Source of the DNA: Devosia naphthalenivorans
Lineage (GTDB): Bacteria > Pseudomonadota > Alphaproteobacteria > Rhizobiales > Devosiaceae
Direction: 5' to 3'
Assembly (NCBI RefSeq): GCF_003056355.1
Contig: NZ_PYVW01000005.1
Location: 62,001-126,000 of the forward strand
DNA: 64,000 nucleotides
Position numbers and translations under genes: made by a program. Each line of letters opens with the position of its first letter. Positions within the stretch are counted from its first letter, which is position 1. The notes under the pieces were generated by a model. It had not been told where the DNA came from. It did not search any database and worked only from the letters and a program-made list of their open reading frames with translations. Shown in pieces: positions 8,665-17,272 of this stretch.

Positions 8665-11600
8665 ATGTTTCTCACCCGCATCAGCGTAAATCATCCGGTC
8701 TTTGCCACCATGATCATGGTGGCGATCATGGTGTTCGGCGTCTACTCCTACCAGCGCCTGCCGATCGAGCAATTGCCCGACGTGGACTTCCCCGTCGTCG
8801 CCGTTGTCGTGAGTTACCCCGGCGCGTCGCCGGAAGCGGTGGAAACCGACATCATCGAGCCGCTCGAAGAAGCGGTCAACACCATTGCGGGGCTCGATAC
8901 GATCCAGTCCACCGCGCAGGCCGGTCAGGCCATGGTGCTGATGATCTTCAATCTGGAAAGCGATTCCCAGCAGAAAGCCCAAGACGTTCGCGACAAGATC
9001 GACCCTATCGCGGCTACCCTGCCCGATGGCGCCGGTGATCCGCGGGTGCTGCGCTTCGACCCCAGCGCGCTCCCGGTGCTGTCGCTGGCGGTCAGCTCCG
9101 ACTCGCTGTCGGAGCGCGAGCTCACGGCGCTGACCGAGGACGTCATCGCCAAGCGCATCTCCAACATCGAGGGCGTCGGCAGCGCCACCGTGGTGGGCGG
9201 GGTGCCGCGCCAGCTCAATATCCAGATCGATCCAGACCGGCTGGCCGCGTTCAACATCAGTCCGAGCGCGGTGGTGCAGGCACTCGAGGCTGCGAACCGC
9301 GATCTTGCCGCTGGAACCATCACCCAGGATAGCATCGTGCAATCGGTGCAGGTGCTCGGGCGGCTGGAGGACGAACAGGATTTCTATGACATAAGCGTCG
9401 GCAACCAGGGCGGACAGCCCGTTACGGTGCGCGATGTGGCGACAATCGTGGACGGAACGGGAGAGGCGCAGAGCCTTGCCATATTGAATGGCGAGCGCGC
9501 CATCGCCATCGATATTCTCAAGACCCAGGGCGCCAATACCGTTGGCGTCGCCGAGGAAGTCCGGACACTGATCGCCGACCTTCTGGCCAATGAGCTGCCG
9601 GAAGGGCAGGTCAATATCCAGGTGGTTGTCGACAACGCCGAGCCCGTCGAGGAGTCCTTCCACGCCGTGCAGAACATGCTCGTCGAGGGCGCTGTCCTGG
9701 CCGTCGTGATCGTCTTCCTGTTCCTCAATTCCTGGCGTTCCACCATCATCACGGGCCTGACCCTGCCGATCTCGATTATCGGCACCATGGTGGCGCTCAA
9801 TGTGCTGGGCTTCACGCTCAACATGATGACGCTGCTGGCGCTGTCGCTGGCCGTCGGTATCCTGATCGACGACGCCATCGTGGTGCGTGAAAACATCACG
9901 CGGCACCTGCATATGGGCAAGTCGCACCGGCAGGCGGCGTTTGACGGCACCAACGAGATCGGCCTCGCCGTGATGGCGACCACGCTCTCCATTGTGGCGG
10001 TGTTCCTCCCCGTCGCCTTCATGGACGGCATTATGGGCCGCTTCTTCCTGCAGTTCGGCGTGACGGTTTCTGTTGCCGTGCTGATCTCGCTGTTCGTCGC
10101 CTTTACGCTCGATCCGATGATGTCGAGCGTCTGGTACGACCCGGCGTCGCACCCCGGCGCCAAGCGCGGGCCGATCGGCAGAGCGGTGCAGCAGTTCGAC
10201 CGCTTCTTTGAGTGGGTTACCGGGGGCTATCGTGGGCTCATCCGTTTGGCCCTGAAATACCGCAAGAGCGTGTTGCTCGTCGCCCTGCTCTCCTTTGTGG
10301 GATCGTTCCTGCTGTTTCCGCGCGTCGGGGTGGAGTTCATCCCGGTTACCGACACGGGGATATTCACCGTGACGGTGGAAACCCCGGCGGGTTCATCCAA
10401 GGAGGCGACGGCCGCCAAGCTGCGCCAGGCAGAAACCGTGATCCGGGCATTCCCGGAGATCGCCCGCACATATTCAACCGTGGGCGGTGGCTTGGCCGCG
10501 TCCGGGGCCAATACCGGCACCATGACCGTCACCATGGTGGAGAAGGCGGAGCGCTCCATAACGCCCGAGCAAATCATGCCGCGCATACGCCACGCGCTGA
10601 CGGCCGTACCCGGAGCAGAGTTCCAGGTGTCGGCGGCTTCGGGCATGGGTGGCAGCAGCGCGCCTGTTTCCGTCACGCTTTATGGCGATAATTTCGCCAC
10701 GCTGGGCCGGCTCTCGGACCAGCTGGAAGCAGAGCTGGCGCAGATTCCTGGCTTGATAAACATCACTTCCAGTATCGACGCGGCCCAGCCAGTGATCGGC
10801 ATCAGGGTCAATCGCGATCTGGCCAGCAATCTGGGCGTATCGATGGACCAGATTGCCGCGACGCTGGGGCCGCTGATCAGCGGCGAGGACGTTGCCGACT
10901 GGACGGCCCAAAATGGCGAGGTCTATTCGGTGGTCGTACGTCTGCCCGAAGAGCTTCGCAGCGATGTGGATGCCATCGGCAATTTGCCGATAGCGCAATC
11001 TGGCGCCACGGGATCGAGCGAGATGATCACCCTGCGCCAGGTTGCCGAAACGGTGCAAAGCACCGGCCCGGCGACGATCAACAGGCAGGACCTTCGGCGC
11101 GGGGTCACCGTGGAGGCCTATCTGGAAGGCGTGGAGCTGGGAACGGTGACGCCGCAACTGCAAGCGGCCGTCGACCGACTCGACTTCCCCACCGGCTATA
11201 GCAGCTCATTTGGCGGCGACGTCGAGCAAATCGGGGAAACCATGGGGGCGGTGGGTTCGGCCCTGCTGCTGGCCGTGATCTTCATCTACCTGGTTCTGGC
11301 CAGCCAGTTCGGCAGCTTCCTGCAGCCGATCGCGATCATGGGTTCGCTGCCGCTGGCCCTGATCGGGGTGATGGTGGGCCTGCTGGTGGGCGGATCGACG
11401 CTCAACATGTTCTCCGCCATCGGCTTCATCATGTTGATGGGCCTGGTGGTCAAGAACGCCATTCTGCTGGTCGATAATGCCAACCAGCACGTCAGGCAGG
11501 GCTGGAACCTTTATGAGGCTCTGGTCGAGGCGGGCGCGACGCGCTTCCGGCCGATCATCATGACCACGCTGGCGATGATCTTCGGCATGCTGCCGCTGGC

Positions 11601-11820
11601 GCTGAACCTGCATGAAGGCAGCGGGCAGAACGCGCCCATGGCGCATGCGGTGATTGGCGGGCTGATCAGCTCGACGGCGCTGACCTTGCTGGTGGTGCCG
11701 GTGCTGCTGACCTATATCGACAGCTTCAGCGCATTCACGCGGCGCTTCCTGCCCAAGGCCCCGGAGGACAGCGGCGAGCAGACAGGCGAAGAACAATCGG
11801 GTGCTCGCCTGGAGAGCTAG
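8665..11820 (+). CDS. RND efflux pump, inner-membrane transporter
   Basis: 1051 residues, the usual length for hydrophobe/amphiphile RND pumps. The N-terminus (FLTRISVNHPVFATMIMVAIMVFG) is the first helix, and YPGASPEAVETDIIEPLEEAVNTI is a family signature of the porter domain. The transmembrane relay has paired aspartates in LAVGILIDDAIVVRENI, and the second repeat has GFIMLMGLVVKNAILLVDNAN. It should use the proton gradient to export drugs or other amphiphiles from the periplasm. It is the third gene of the regulator-adaptor-pump operon. No outer-membrane TolC-type gene follows, so the channel must come from elsewhere in the genome. Substrate cannot be told from sequence. Confidence 0.95.
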   Translation: MFLTRISVNHPVFATMIMVAIMVFGVYSYQRLPIEQLPDVDFPVVAVVVSYPGASPEAVETDIIEPLEEAVNTIAGLDTIQSTAQAGQAMVLMIFNLESDSQQKAQDVRDKIDPIAATLPDGAGDPRVLRFDPSALPVLSLAVSSDSLSERELTALTEDVIAKRISNIEGVGSATVVGGVPRQLNIQIDPDRLAAFNISPSAVVQALEAANRDLAAGTITQDSIVQSVQVLGRLEDEQDFYDISVGNQGGQPVTVRDVATIVDGTGEAQSLAILNGERAIAIDILKTQGANTVGVAEEVRTLIADLLANELPEGQVNIQVVVDNAEPVEESFHAVQNMLVEGAVLAVVIVFLFLNSWRSTIITGLTLPISIIGTMVALNVLGFTLNMMTLLALSLAVGILIDDAIVVRENITRHLHMGKSHRQAAFDGTNEIGLAVMATTLSIVAVFLPVAFMDGIMGRFFLQFGVTVSVAVLISLFVAFTLDPMMSSVWYDPASHPGAKRGPIGRAVQQFDRFFEWVTGGYRGLIRLALKYRKSVLLVALLSFVGSFLLFPRVGVEFIPVTDTGIFTVTVETPAGSSKEATAAKLRQAETVIRAFPEIARTYSTVGGGLAASGANTGTMTVTMVEKAERSITPEQIMPRIRHALTAVPGAEFQVSAASGMGGSSAPVSVTLYGDNFATLGRLSDQLEAELAQIPGLINITSSIDAAQPVIGIRVNRDLASNLGVSMDQIAATLGPLISGEDVADWTAQNGEVYSVVVRLPEELRSDVDAIGNLPIAQSGATGSSEMITLRQVAETVQSTGPATINRQDLRRGVTVEAYLEGVELGTVTPQLQAAVDRLDFPTGYSSSFGGDVEQIGETMGAVGSALLLAVIFIYLVLASQFGSFLQPIAIMGSLPLALIGVMVGLLVGGSTLNMFSAIGFIMLMGLVVKNAILLVDNANQHVRQGWNLYEALVEAGATRFRPIIMTTLAMIFGMLPLALNLHEGSGQNAPMAHAVIGGLISSTALTLLVVPVLLTYIDSFSAFTRRFLPKAPEDSGEQTGEEQSGARLES

Positions 11821-11841
11821 GTTGTGTGGGTGATGCCTTTT

Positions 11842-11864
11842 CCTTCTCCCCTCAGGGGAGAAGG
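11842..11864. repeat. Perfect hairpin between convergent genes (CTCCCC family)
   Basis: Ten-base arms CCTTCTCCCC and GGGGAGAAGG match exactly around TCA. It lies between the convergent pump and PilZ genes and resembles the C-rich palindromes near 50569 and 54198. No T tract follows on either strand, so I call it a repeat rather than a terminator. Confidence 0.5.
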
Positions 11865-11883
11865 GAAGGGAGCACCGAGCCGG

Positions 11884-12141
11884 TCAGGACGGTTGCATGA
11901 ACTGAATACCTGCCAGGGCGCCTTGCTGCCAGACCAGGCGGCAAGGTTCGGCAGTGTGCCTGAACAACAGCACGAACTGCTCCGGCAATGCTGTTCGCTG
12001 CGACACCTCGACCATCGCGCCGGACTTAGACTGGTTGACCACCCAAACGGGCAGCCGGATCAGTCCATCTCCGGCAACAGCGGTGCCTTCGATGCGGATC
12101 GCTTCTCGCGCGTGCCGTCGACGCTCATCATGGGTGCTCAT
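11884..12141 (-). CDS. PilZ domain protein
   Basis: 85 residues, a stand-alone PilZ domain. The two cyclic di-GMP binding motifs are visible: RRHAR (RxxxR-type) at about residues 7-11 and NQSKSG (D/NxSxxG) at about 37-42, followed by a typical barrel ending FQFMQ-like (GIQFMQPS). It should bind cyclic di-GMP and act on a partner protein; the partner is unknown. The frame continues upstream to a TTG at 12183, but the ATG at 12141 starts just before the first motif, as in small PilZ proteins. It is transcribed towards the RND pump gene. Confidence 0.8.
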   Translation of the reverse strand: MSTHDERRRHAREAIRIEGTAVAGDGLIRLPVWVVNQSKSGAMVEVSQRTALPEQFVLLFRHTAEPCRLVWQQGALAGIQFMQPS

Positions 12142-12245
12142 GGCCAATCGATACCGCCACGCGCTTAAGGACTCATAAAGCAAATCGCCGCAATTTTAAC
12201 GATTGGCGCCTCGGTGGGGCAGGCGATGCCCGGGGATCAGGACCT

Positions 12246-12585
12246 GAGATAAATGGGATTGCCGATGGCGCGGCGGATCGACTGGTCGGCGATAGCTGGA
12301 TACATGGTGCCGGCAGCGATCTGCACAAGCTGGGCCAGTGCCGCGCGATGCAACGCTTTAGTGACGGGTTCGAGGATATTACCCCCGAACGCCTCGCCTT
12401 GGGCGGGACCTTGCCATGGTGGCGGAGCATACCTGGAGCGTCGATCTCAAGACCTATCTGCGGGAAAGCCCGACTACGCGGCCGGCGTGCGCTTCAATCT
12501 CTACAGCAATAAATGGGGCACCAATTTCCCGATGTGGTGGGAAGGCAGCGTGATGTTCCGCTTCGTCGTGGAACTCGCTCGTTAG
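12246..12585 (+). pseudogene. Frameshifted remnant of a DUF5054-like (GH38-related) gene
   Basis: Three frames in succession read as parts of one protein. Frame one (about 12246-12414) gives GDSWIHGAGSDLHKLGQCRA and then SPER-like TPERLALGGTL. Frame two (from 12416) gives MVAEHTWSVDLKTYLRES. Frame three (from 12472) gives PDYAAGVRFNL, then NKWGTNFPMWWEG and MFRFVVEL before TAG at 12583-12585. These phrases, in this order, match the C-terminal part of DUF5054 proteins, which have an alpha-mannosidase-like (GH38) N-terminal domain. The order across two frame changes, with no upstream part of the gene present, indicates a decayed fragment. The family call is from memory of its motifs and needs a profile search. 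Confidence 0.6.
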
Positions 12586-12676
12586 CCTCAGCGCTCCATA
12601 CAATGAAGGCAGACTGGAACCCTCAGGCCGTTCGGTCGTTCCGCGCTGGTAACGATTTATCAGGGGGGCCTTCCAC

Positions 12677-15190
12677 ATGGCGCGATCGGTCGGGGGATTT
12701 GGTTATTGGGCCGTGGTGGCTCTGGCGGCGGTTCTGGTGCTGTTTGGCGTGCCGATCCTGGGGGGCGGCGTGTGGCTCATCACCCTGGGAGGGTCCTGGT
12801 ATTATGCATTGGCGGGGATTGGCCTGCTGATCACGGCCTGGTTCCTGTTCAGGCACTCGATGCTGGCGGTGTGGGTTTATCTTCTCACCTTTGCCGGCAC
12901 CCTGGCCTGGGCGCTGTGGGAGCGGGGCTTCAACGGTTGGGCGCAGGTCCCGAGGCTCGTGGCCCCGACAATCATCCTGATCCTGGTGCTGCTGGCCATT
13001 CCGGCATTGCGAGGTCGCTTTGCCGGCGGGCGAGCGGCGGTGGCAGCGGTGGCGGTGGGCGTTCTTGGCCTGGGTGTTTCGGGGCTCGCCCTCGTCTCGG
13101 TGCAGCAATCGCCATTGCTGGCGCAGGAAGCGGTACCTTCGGAAGCCGCACCTCCCGAAACAGTACCTCCCGAGGCCGCTCCTCCGGTGGCGCCGCCAGC
13201 GGCTCCCCCCGCGGCAGCGCCGGAGACACCTCCTGCAGTCGCCGAAAATGCCTCGCCAGAGCGGGTCGCCGAAGCCCAGATTGCCGTTGGCGCCGCCTGG
13301 CCCGCCTATGGTGGCACCTACGAAGCCGTCCGCTACTCGCCCCTATCGCAGATCACGCCGGACAATGTCGCCCGGCTCGAACGCGCATGGGAATACCACA
13401 GCGGCGACCTGCCGTCCGAGGCCGCCGAGGGCAAGTATTCGCCAGAAAACACGCCGCTCAAGGTGGGCGATAACCTCTTCATGTGCACGGCAAAAGGCAT
13501 TGGTGTTGCCATTGACGCAATGAGCGGCGGCGAAGAATGGCGCTTCGATCCGGTGGTGTCAGATGATGCCATCCCCTATGGCGCTACCTGCCGCGGCGTC
13601 GCCTATTATCAGGTGCCCGATGCACCTGCGGACGAGGCATGTGCCACCCGCATACTCTGGGGTACGCTCGATGCGCGCCTGATCGCCGTTGACGCCGAAA
13701 CCGGGCAGCCCTGTGCCGAGTTCGGCAATAATGGCGAGGTGGACATGGAGCAGGGCATCGGTGAGACAGTGCCGGGCTGGTACGCCGTCACCTCCGCGCC
13801 GACCATAGTTCGCGGCGTCGCCGTCATGGGCGCCCAGGTCAAGGATGGCCAGGCCGAAGATGCACCCTCCGGCGTTGTGCGTGGCTACGATGCCGTAACG
13901 GGCGAACTCGCCTGGGCGTGGGACCTCGGCAATCCGGGGAACCGCGGCGCGCCGCCGGAAGGCGAAGTCTATACTCGCGGCACACCCAATATGTGGACCA
14001 CCGCAGCAGGGGACGAGGAACTCGGCCTGGTTTACCTGCCGCTGGGCAATTCATCGGTCGACTATTACGGCTCGAACCGCAGCGAGCTCGAAAACCAATA
14101 CGCCACCTCGCTGGTTGCGGTGGACGTCACTACTGGCGAGGATGTCTGGCACTTCCAGACCGTACACAACGACGTCTGGGATTATGATCTTGGCTCGCAG
14201 CCGACGCTGATCGACTTTCTGGGTCCCGATGGAACCGTTCCGGCGCTCGTGCTGGCTTCCAAGCAGGGCGATATCTACATTCTCGATCGCGCCACCGGCG
14301 AGCCGCTGGTGCCGGTAGAGGAGCGTCCTGCGCCCACAGGCGGCGTCGAGCCTGAATATCTCTCACCCACCCAGCCCTATTCCGGCTATCACACCCTGGC
14401 TTTTCCCGACCTGACCGAAGCCGATATGTGGGGCATGACGCCGCTCGACCAGCTTTGGTGCCGTATCGAGTTCAAGCGCTCGCATTACGAGGGCATGTAC
14501 ACGGCGCCAACGAGCGACCGGCACTGGATTCAGTATCCCGGCTATAATGGCGGCAATGACTGGGGCTCCATCGCCATTGATGCCGAGCGCGGGCTAATCA
14601 TCGCCAATTACAACGACATGCCAAACCACAATCGCCTGGTTCCGCGCGAGGAAGCCGATGCAGCTGGGCTCGTGCCGATCACCGACCCGGGCGCTGGACA
14701 GGGCGAGGGCCCTCTGGGCGAAGCCGGACCACAGATGGGTGCGCCCTTTGCCATCGACGTCAATGCCGGCTGGCGCGTGCCGTATACGGGCCTGCTCTGC
14801 AAGGAGCCTCCCTATGGCGGCATCCGTGCCATCGATCTTGCGACCGGCGAGACGGTTTGGGATCGTCCCTTCGGCACGGCGCGCAAGAATGGTCCGTTCG
14901 GCATCCCTTCTATGTTGCCCATCGACATCGGGACGCCTAATAATGGCGGTCCGGTGATCACGGCGGGTGGCCTGATCTTTATTGCTGCCACCACGGACGA
15001 TCTGCTGCATGCCATCGACATCGAAACGGGCGAAACCCTGTGGACGGATGCCCTGCCGGGTGGCGGGCAGACCAATCCCATCATGTATGAGGCAGACGGG
15101 CGGCAATTCCTGGTCATCGCGCCGGGTGGGCACCATTTCATGGAAACCCCGATCAGCGACGCGGTTATCGCCTATGCTCTTCCCCGGTAA
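12677..15190 (+). CDS. gcd: Membrane-bound PQQ-dependent glucose dehydrogenase
   Basis: 837 residues, close to the roughly 800 of known Gcd enzymes. Five hydrophobic helices fill residues 1-140, then comes a Pro/Ala-rich linker (about 150-195), then the eight-bladed PQQ propeller from about 205. Recognisable pieces are WPAYGGTYEAVRYSPLSQI, ATCRGVAYY, the quinoprotein motif VHNDVWDYDLGSQPTL and GYNGGNDWGSIAID. The enzyme oxidises glucose or other aldoses in the periplasm to lactones and passes electrons to ubiquinone. The linker is longer and more Pro-rich than usual. ATG at 12677 has an AGGGGGG stretch upstream. It converges on the terminal oxidase operon, which could use the electrons. PQQ synthesis genes are not in the window. 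Confidence 0.9.
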   Translation: MARSVGGFGYWAVVALAAVLVLFGVPILGGGVWLITLGGSWYYALAGIGLLITAWFLFRHSMLAVWVYLLTFAGTLAWALWERGFNGWAQVPRLVAPTIILILVLLAIPALRGRFAGGRAAVAAVAVGVLGLGVSGLALVSVQQSPLLAQEAVPSEAAPPETVPPEAAPPVAPPAAPPAAAPETPPAVAENASPERVAEAQIAVGAAWPAYGGTYEAVRYSPLSQITPDNVARLERAWEYHSGDLPSEAAEGKYSPENTPLKVGDNLFMCTAKGIGVAIDAMSGGEEWRFDPVVSDDAIPYGATCRGVAYYQVPDAPADEACATRILWGTLDARLIAVDAETGQPCAEFGNNGEVDMEQGIGETVPGWYAVTSAPTIVRGVAVMGAQVKDGQAEDAPSGVVRGYDAVTGELAWAWDLGNPGNRGAPPEGEVYTRGTPNMWTTAAGDEELGLVYLPLGNSSVDYYGSNRSELENQYATSLVAVDVTTGEDVWHFQTVHNDVWDYDLGSQPTLIDFLGPDGTVPALVLASKQGDIYILDRATGEPLVPVEERPAPTGGVEPEYLSPTQPYSGYHTLAFPDLTEADMWGMTPLDQLWCRIEFKRSHYEGMYTAPTSDRHWIQYPGYNGGNDWGSIAIDAERGLIIANYNDMPNHNRLVPREEADAAGLVPITDPGAGQGEGPLGEAGPQMGAPFAIDVNAGWRVPYTGLLCKEPPYGGIRAIDLATGETVWDRPFGTARKNGPFGIPSMLPIDIGTPNNGGPVITAGGLIFIAATTDDLLHAIDIETGETLWTDALPGGGQTNPIMYEADGRQFLVIAPGGHHFMETPISDAVIAYALPR

Positions 15191-15212
15191 TCGGGGGAGA
15201 GGTTAGCCGCGT

Positions 15213-15240
15213 CGTCATTCCCGCGAACGCGGGAATGACG
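15213..15240. repeat. Palindromic repeat, TTCCCGCG family, copy 1
   Basis: CGTCATTCCCGCG and CGCGGGAATGACG are perfect 13-base arms separated by AA. It lies between the convergent gcd and cytochrome c genes. Related copies occur at 36097-36174, 36491-36513, 37987-38044 and 46119-46188. It may help end both transcripts. Confidence 0.75.
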
Positions 15241-15264
15241 CGGTGAAATTGAACCAAAGTCGTC

Positions 15265-16251
15265 TTACTCTCCGTACCACTCTGCGACGGCGTGCATGTC
15301 TTCTTCGGACAGATTGCCGATGGCATGGGCCATGATGTTGGCGTAGGGGCCGCCGCGCTCGATGCCCAGCTCGGCAAAGAGCTTGAGTTGTCGCAGCAGA
15401 TAGGTGGTGTCCTGGCCGGCCAGTCGAGGGTAATGGGGATTGCCGGTTTCGCCATGACATGAATCGCAGGCGGCGACGTCAGCCTGGGGGATACCCGTTC
15501 TTGCGATCTCGGCGCCGCGAGTTGCGCCATCCGGTTCGAACTTTGTCGAGCGCCCGAATTTCGTAGCGAGTTCGGCAATCGCCGTTTCATCCAACTGGGC
15601 TGCAACGGCCTTCATGGTGCCGCTCTCGCGCGTGCCGTCGCGGAATGCCCGCAGCGCTGCTGCGATATATTGCGGGTCCTGGATGTCGAGGCGCGGCTGA
15701 CCCGCAACGCCGCCTTCGCCATTCTCGCCATGGCAATCGGTGCAACGCGCCGCGCCGGCCATGGCCCGGTATTGGCTTGCGTCCATCTCGGCCATGACCC
15801 CGAGGAAAGCGACCATGTCCCAGACTTCGTCATCCCTTACGTCGCTGGGCCAGCCAGGCATGGCGGTACGGCGGATGCCGTGGCGGACTGTCCAGAACAG
15901 CCGCGCATCGGGGCGCCAGCGCTCCATCTGCTGCATCAGCAAGGGTGGCTGTGGGGACAGTTCCTGTGCCAACCGCTCCGGCGGCCCGGCGGGACTGCCA
16001 TGGCAGGTCGCACAGACCAGTTCGTAATGACCCGAAGCGCGCTGAACCATGGCCGGATCGTCAAGCGGCGGCACGGTGAGATCGAAGCTGCGCAGGGCGA
16101 TCGACTGGCGGGACGCCAGGCGAAAATAGAGATCGGTTAGATCTGATTGCGCCGGGTCAGCGGAGAAATTGAGCAGGCCCGAAATCGGCAAGATGGCGAG
16201 GCCCAGCACGCCTCCGACCGCACCGATGATAAAGGGGCGCAGCTTGGTCAA
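15265..16251 (-). CDS. Triheme membrane-anchored cytochrome c
   Basis: 328 residues with three CxxCH haem sites: CATCH, CTDCH (CTDCHGENGEGG) and CDSCH (CDSCHGETGNPHYPRLAGQ). The N-terminus has one hydrophobic helix (FIIGAVGGVLGLAILPISGLL), so the protein is exported and probably anchored. The second and third sites are in cytochrome c4/c553-like folds, as in alcohol or gluconate dehydrogenase cytochrome subunits. I placed the start at TTG 16251, since GGAGG lies seven bases upstream and the TTG overlaps the ctaG stop codon (TTGA). It is the last gene of the oxidase operon and most likely carries electrons to the oxidase; it could also accept them from a periplasmic dehydrogenase. Confidence 0.85.
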   Translation of the reverse strand: MTKLRPFIIGAVGGVLGLAILPISGLLNFSADPAQSDLTDLYFRLASRQSIALRSFDLTVPPLDDPAMVQRASGHYELVCATCHGSPAGPPERLAQELSPQPPLLMQQMERWRPDARLFWTVRHGIRRTAMPGWPSDVRDDEVWDMVAFLGVMAEMDASQYRAMAGAARCTDCHGENGEGGVAGQPRLDIQDPQYIAAALRAFRDGTRESGTMKAVAAQLDETAIAELATKFGRSTKFEPDGATRGAEIARTGIPQADVAACDSCHGETGNPHYPRLAGQDTTYLLRQLKLFAELGIERGGPYANIMAHAIGNLSEEDMHAVAEWYGE

Positions 16252-16868
16252 GGCGTCACCTCCCGGCGGAGGGCACGGGCTACCAGCGTCAATCCGCCTG
16301 CCAGATAGATCACGCCACCGATGGCGAGCATGATGACTCCGCCCAATTGCTGGTCGGCCAGAGGCGGGAGACCGGCCAGGCCATGGTGGGAATGATCGAA
16401 CATCGTTCGCGGGGCCAATCCCAGCAGCGCCCCCAGCAAGGTCATGTGCATGGACGTAAAGAACAGCGTCAGCGCGCCGGAAAGGGCGGCCTGGGTGCGG
16501 GTTTGTTCGGTGCCGGCCAGCGCGAGGACCCACACCAGCAAGGATACAACGGCGAAACTGGCCTGCTCGACGGCCAATACCGCGGGGTTGCTGCGGGCGG
16601 CATCGTGTAGGGCAGGCGCATGCCAGCCCCAGACGACAACGAAATCGATCAGGCTGACCGCAATGGGCAACATCAGCTGCGAGCGCGGCAAGCGATCGGC
16701 TACCAGCGGCGCCAGCCCGATTGCCACCAATGGAACCCCGATGCCGACCACGCTCATGTGCAGCATCATGTGCGCGGCAAAGCTCGCCGGCACCAGAGAG
16801 GGCAGTGGCCCGGCCCAGGCGATGAGCAGCACCAGCAGGCCGCAAATGAGCACACCCCGGCTGCTCAT
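16248..16868 (-). CDS. ctaG: CtaG-type cytochrome c oxidase assembly protein
   Basis: 206 residues, strongly hydrophobic with about six membrane helices. The signature region HMMLHMSVVGIGVPLVAIGL and the later DFVVVWGWHAPALHDAAR and FFTSMHMTLLGALLGLAP fit the Caa3_CtaG family (Bacillus type), not the copper chaperone also called CtaG/Cox11. It is needed for active caa3 oxidase in Gram-positive bacteria; a role in metal centre assembly is the usual proposal. The ATG at 16868 overlaps the preceding stop (ATGA) and its own stop overlaps the cytochrome gene, so translation is coupled. The frame is open further upstream but that part lies within the neighbour gene. Confidence 0.82.
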   Translation of the reverse strand: MSSRGVLICGLLVLLIAWAGPLPSLVPASFAAHMMLHMSVVGIGVPLVAIGLAPLVADRLPRSQLMLPIAVSLIDFVVVWGWHAPALHDAARSNPAVLAVEQASFAVVSLLVWVLALAGTEQTRTQAALSGALTLFFTSMHMTLLGALLGLAPRTMFDHSHHGLAGLPPLADQQLGGVIMLAIGGVIYLAGGLTLVARALRREVTP

Positions 16869-17272
16869 CGGCAGTTCACCAGATAGAGCATCGGAATGGC
16901 GACATAGATCACCGCAACTGCCGACAACACGCAGAGCATCAGCGCGACATGGCTGAGGAAGCGATGCCGCTCCTCGGGCGTATTGTGCTCGAACTCGAAG
17001 TCGTTGTCGGTCAGGCTGCGGCCGCGCACGCGCCAAAGGTGGACGGTGGAAAGGGCGATCAGCGCCAGAGCGAATACGGTGGCGATGATGATGGCGATCC
17101 GTGCGTCGTCCAGTGGTGCATCGCGGCCCAGCTTCTCGCAGTAGATGGCGCCGTAGATGTAGCAAAACAGGAAATGCAGCGCCCAGACGATCGGCGCCGC
17201 GATGACGCGCCACAAATCGGTGCCGTGACCGGTTTCGCGCTCGACTTCGTCATGGGCTCGGTTTGCGTTCAT
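16865..17272 (-). CDS. Small membrane protein of the oxidase operon
   Basis: 135 residues. After a charged N-terminus (MNANRAHDEVERETGHGTDL) there are three hydrophobic segments, starting VIAAPIVWALHFLFCYIYGA, then an ATVFALALIALSTVHLW segment and a C-terminal LCVLSAVAVIYVAIPMLYL segment. A charged loop with ERHRFLSHVALM lies between helices two and three. I do not recognise a named family with certainty; similar-sized proteins of unknown function are found in CoxBAC-type operons of rhizobia. Start and stop overlap both neighbours by four bases, so it is made together with CtaG and the oxidase and probably acts as an accessory subunit or assembly factor. Confidence 0.75.
   Translation of the reverse strand: MNANRAHDEVERETGHGTDLWRVIAAPIVWALHFLFCYIYGAIYCEKLGRDAPLDDARIAIIIATVFALALIALSTVHLWRVRGRSLTDNDFEFEHNTPEERHRFLSHVALMLCVLSAVAVIYVAIPMLYLVNCR

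Noticed and set aside
8125-10152. 675-codon minus-strand frame opposite the RND pump
   Set aside because: Composition is His/Asp/Arg-rich noise from the opposite strand of a strongly conserved gene; no ribosome site or fold.
11824-12168. Plus-strand frame of 114 codons after the RND pump
   Set aside because: It is opposite the PilZ gene, which has both c-di-GMP binding motifs; the plus-strand product has no features.
15265-16845. A 526-codon frame suggesting a longer cytochrome c
   Set aside because: Its first 198 codons overlap ctaG out of frame and are Arg/Gly-rich noise; the real start is at TTG 16251 after GGAGG.
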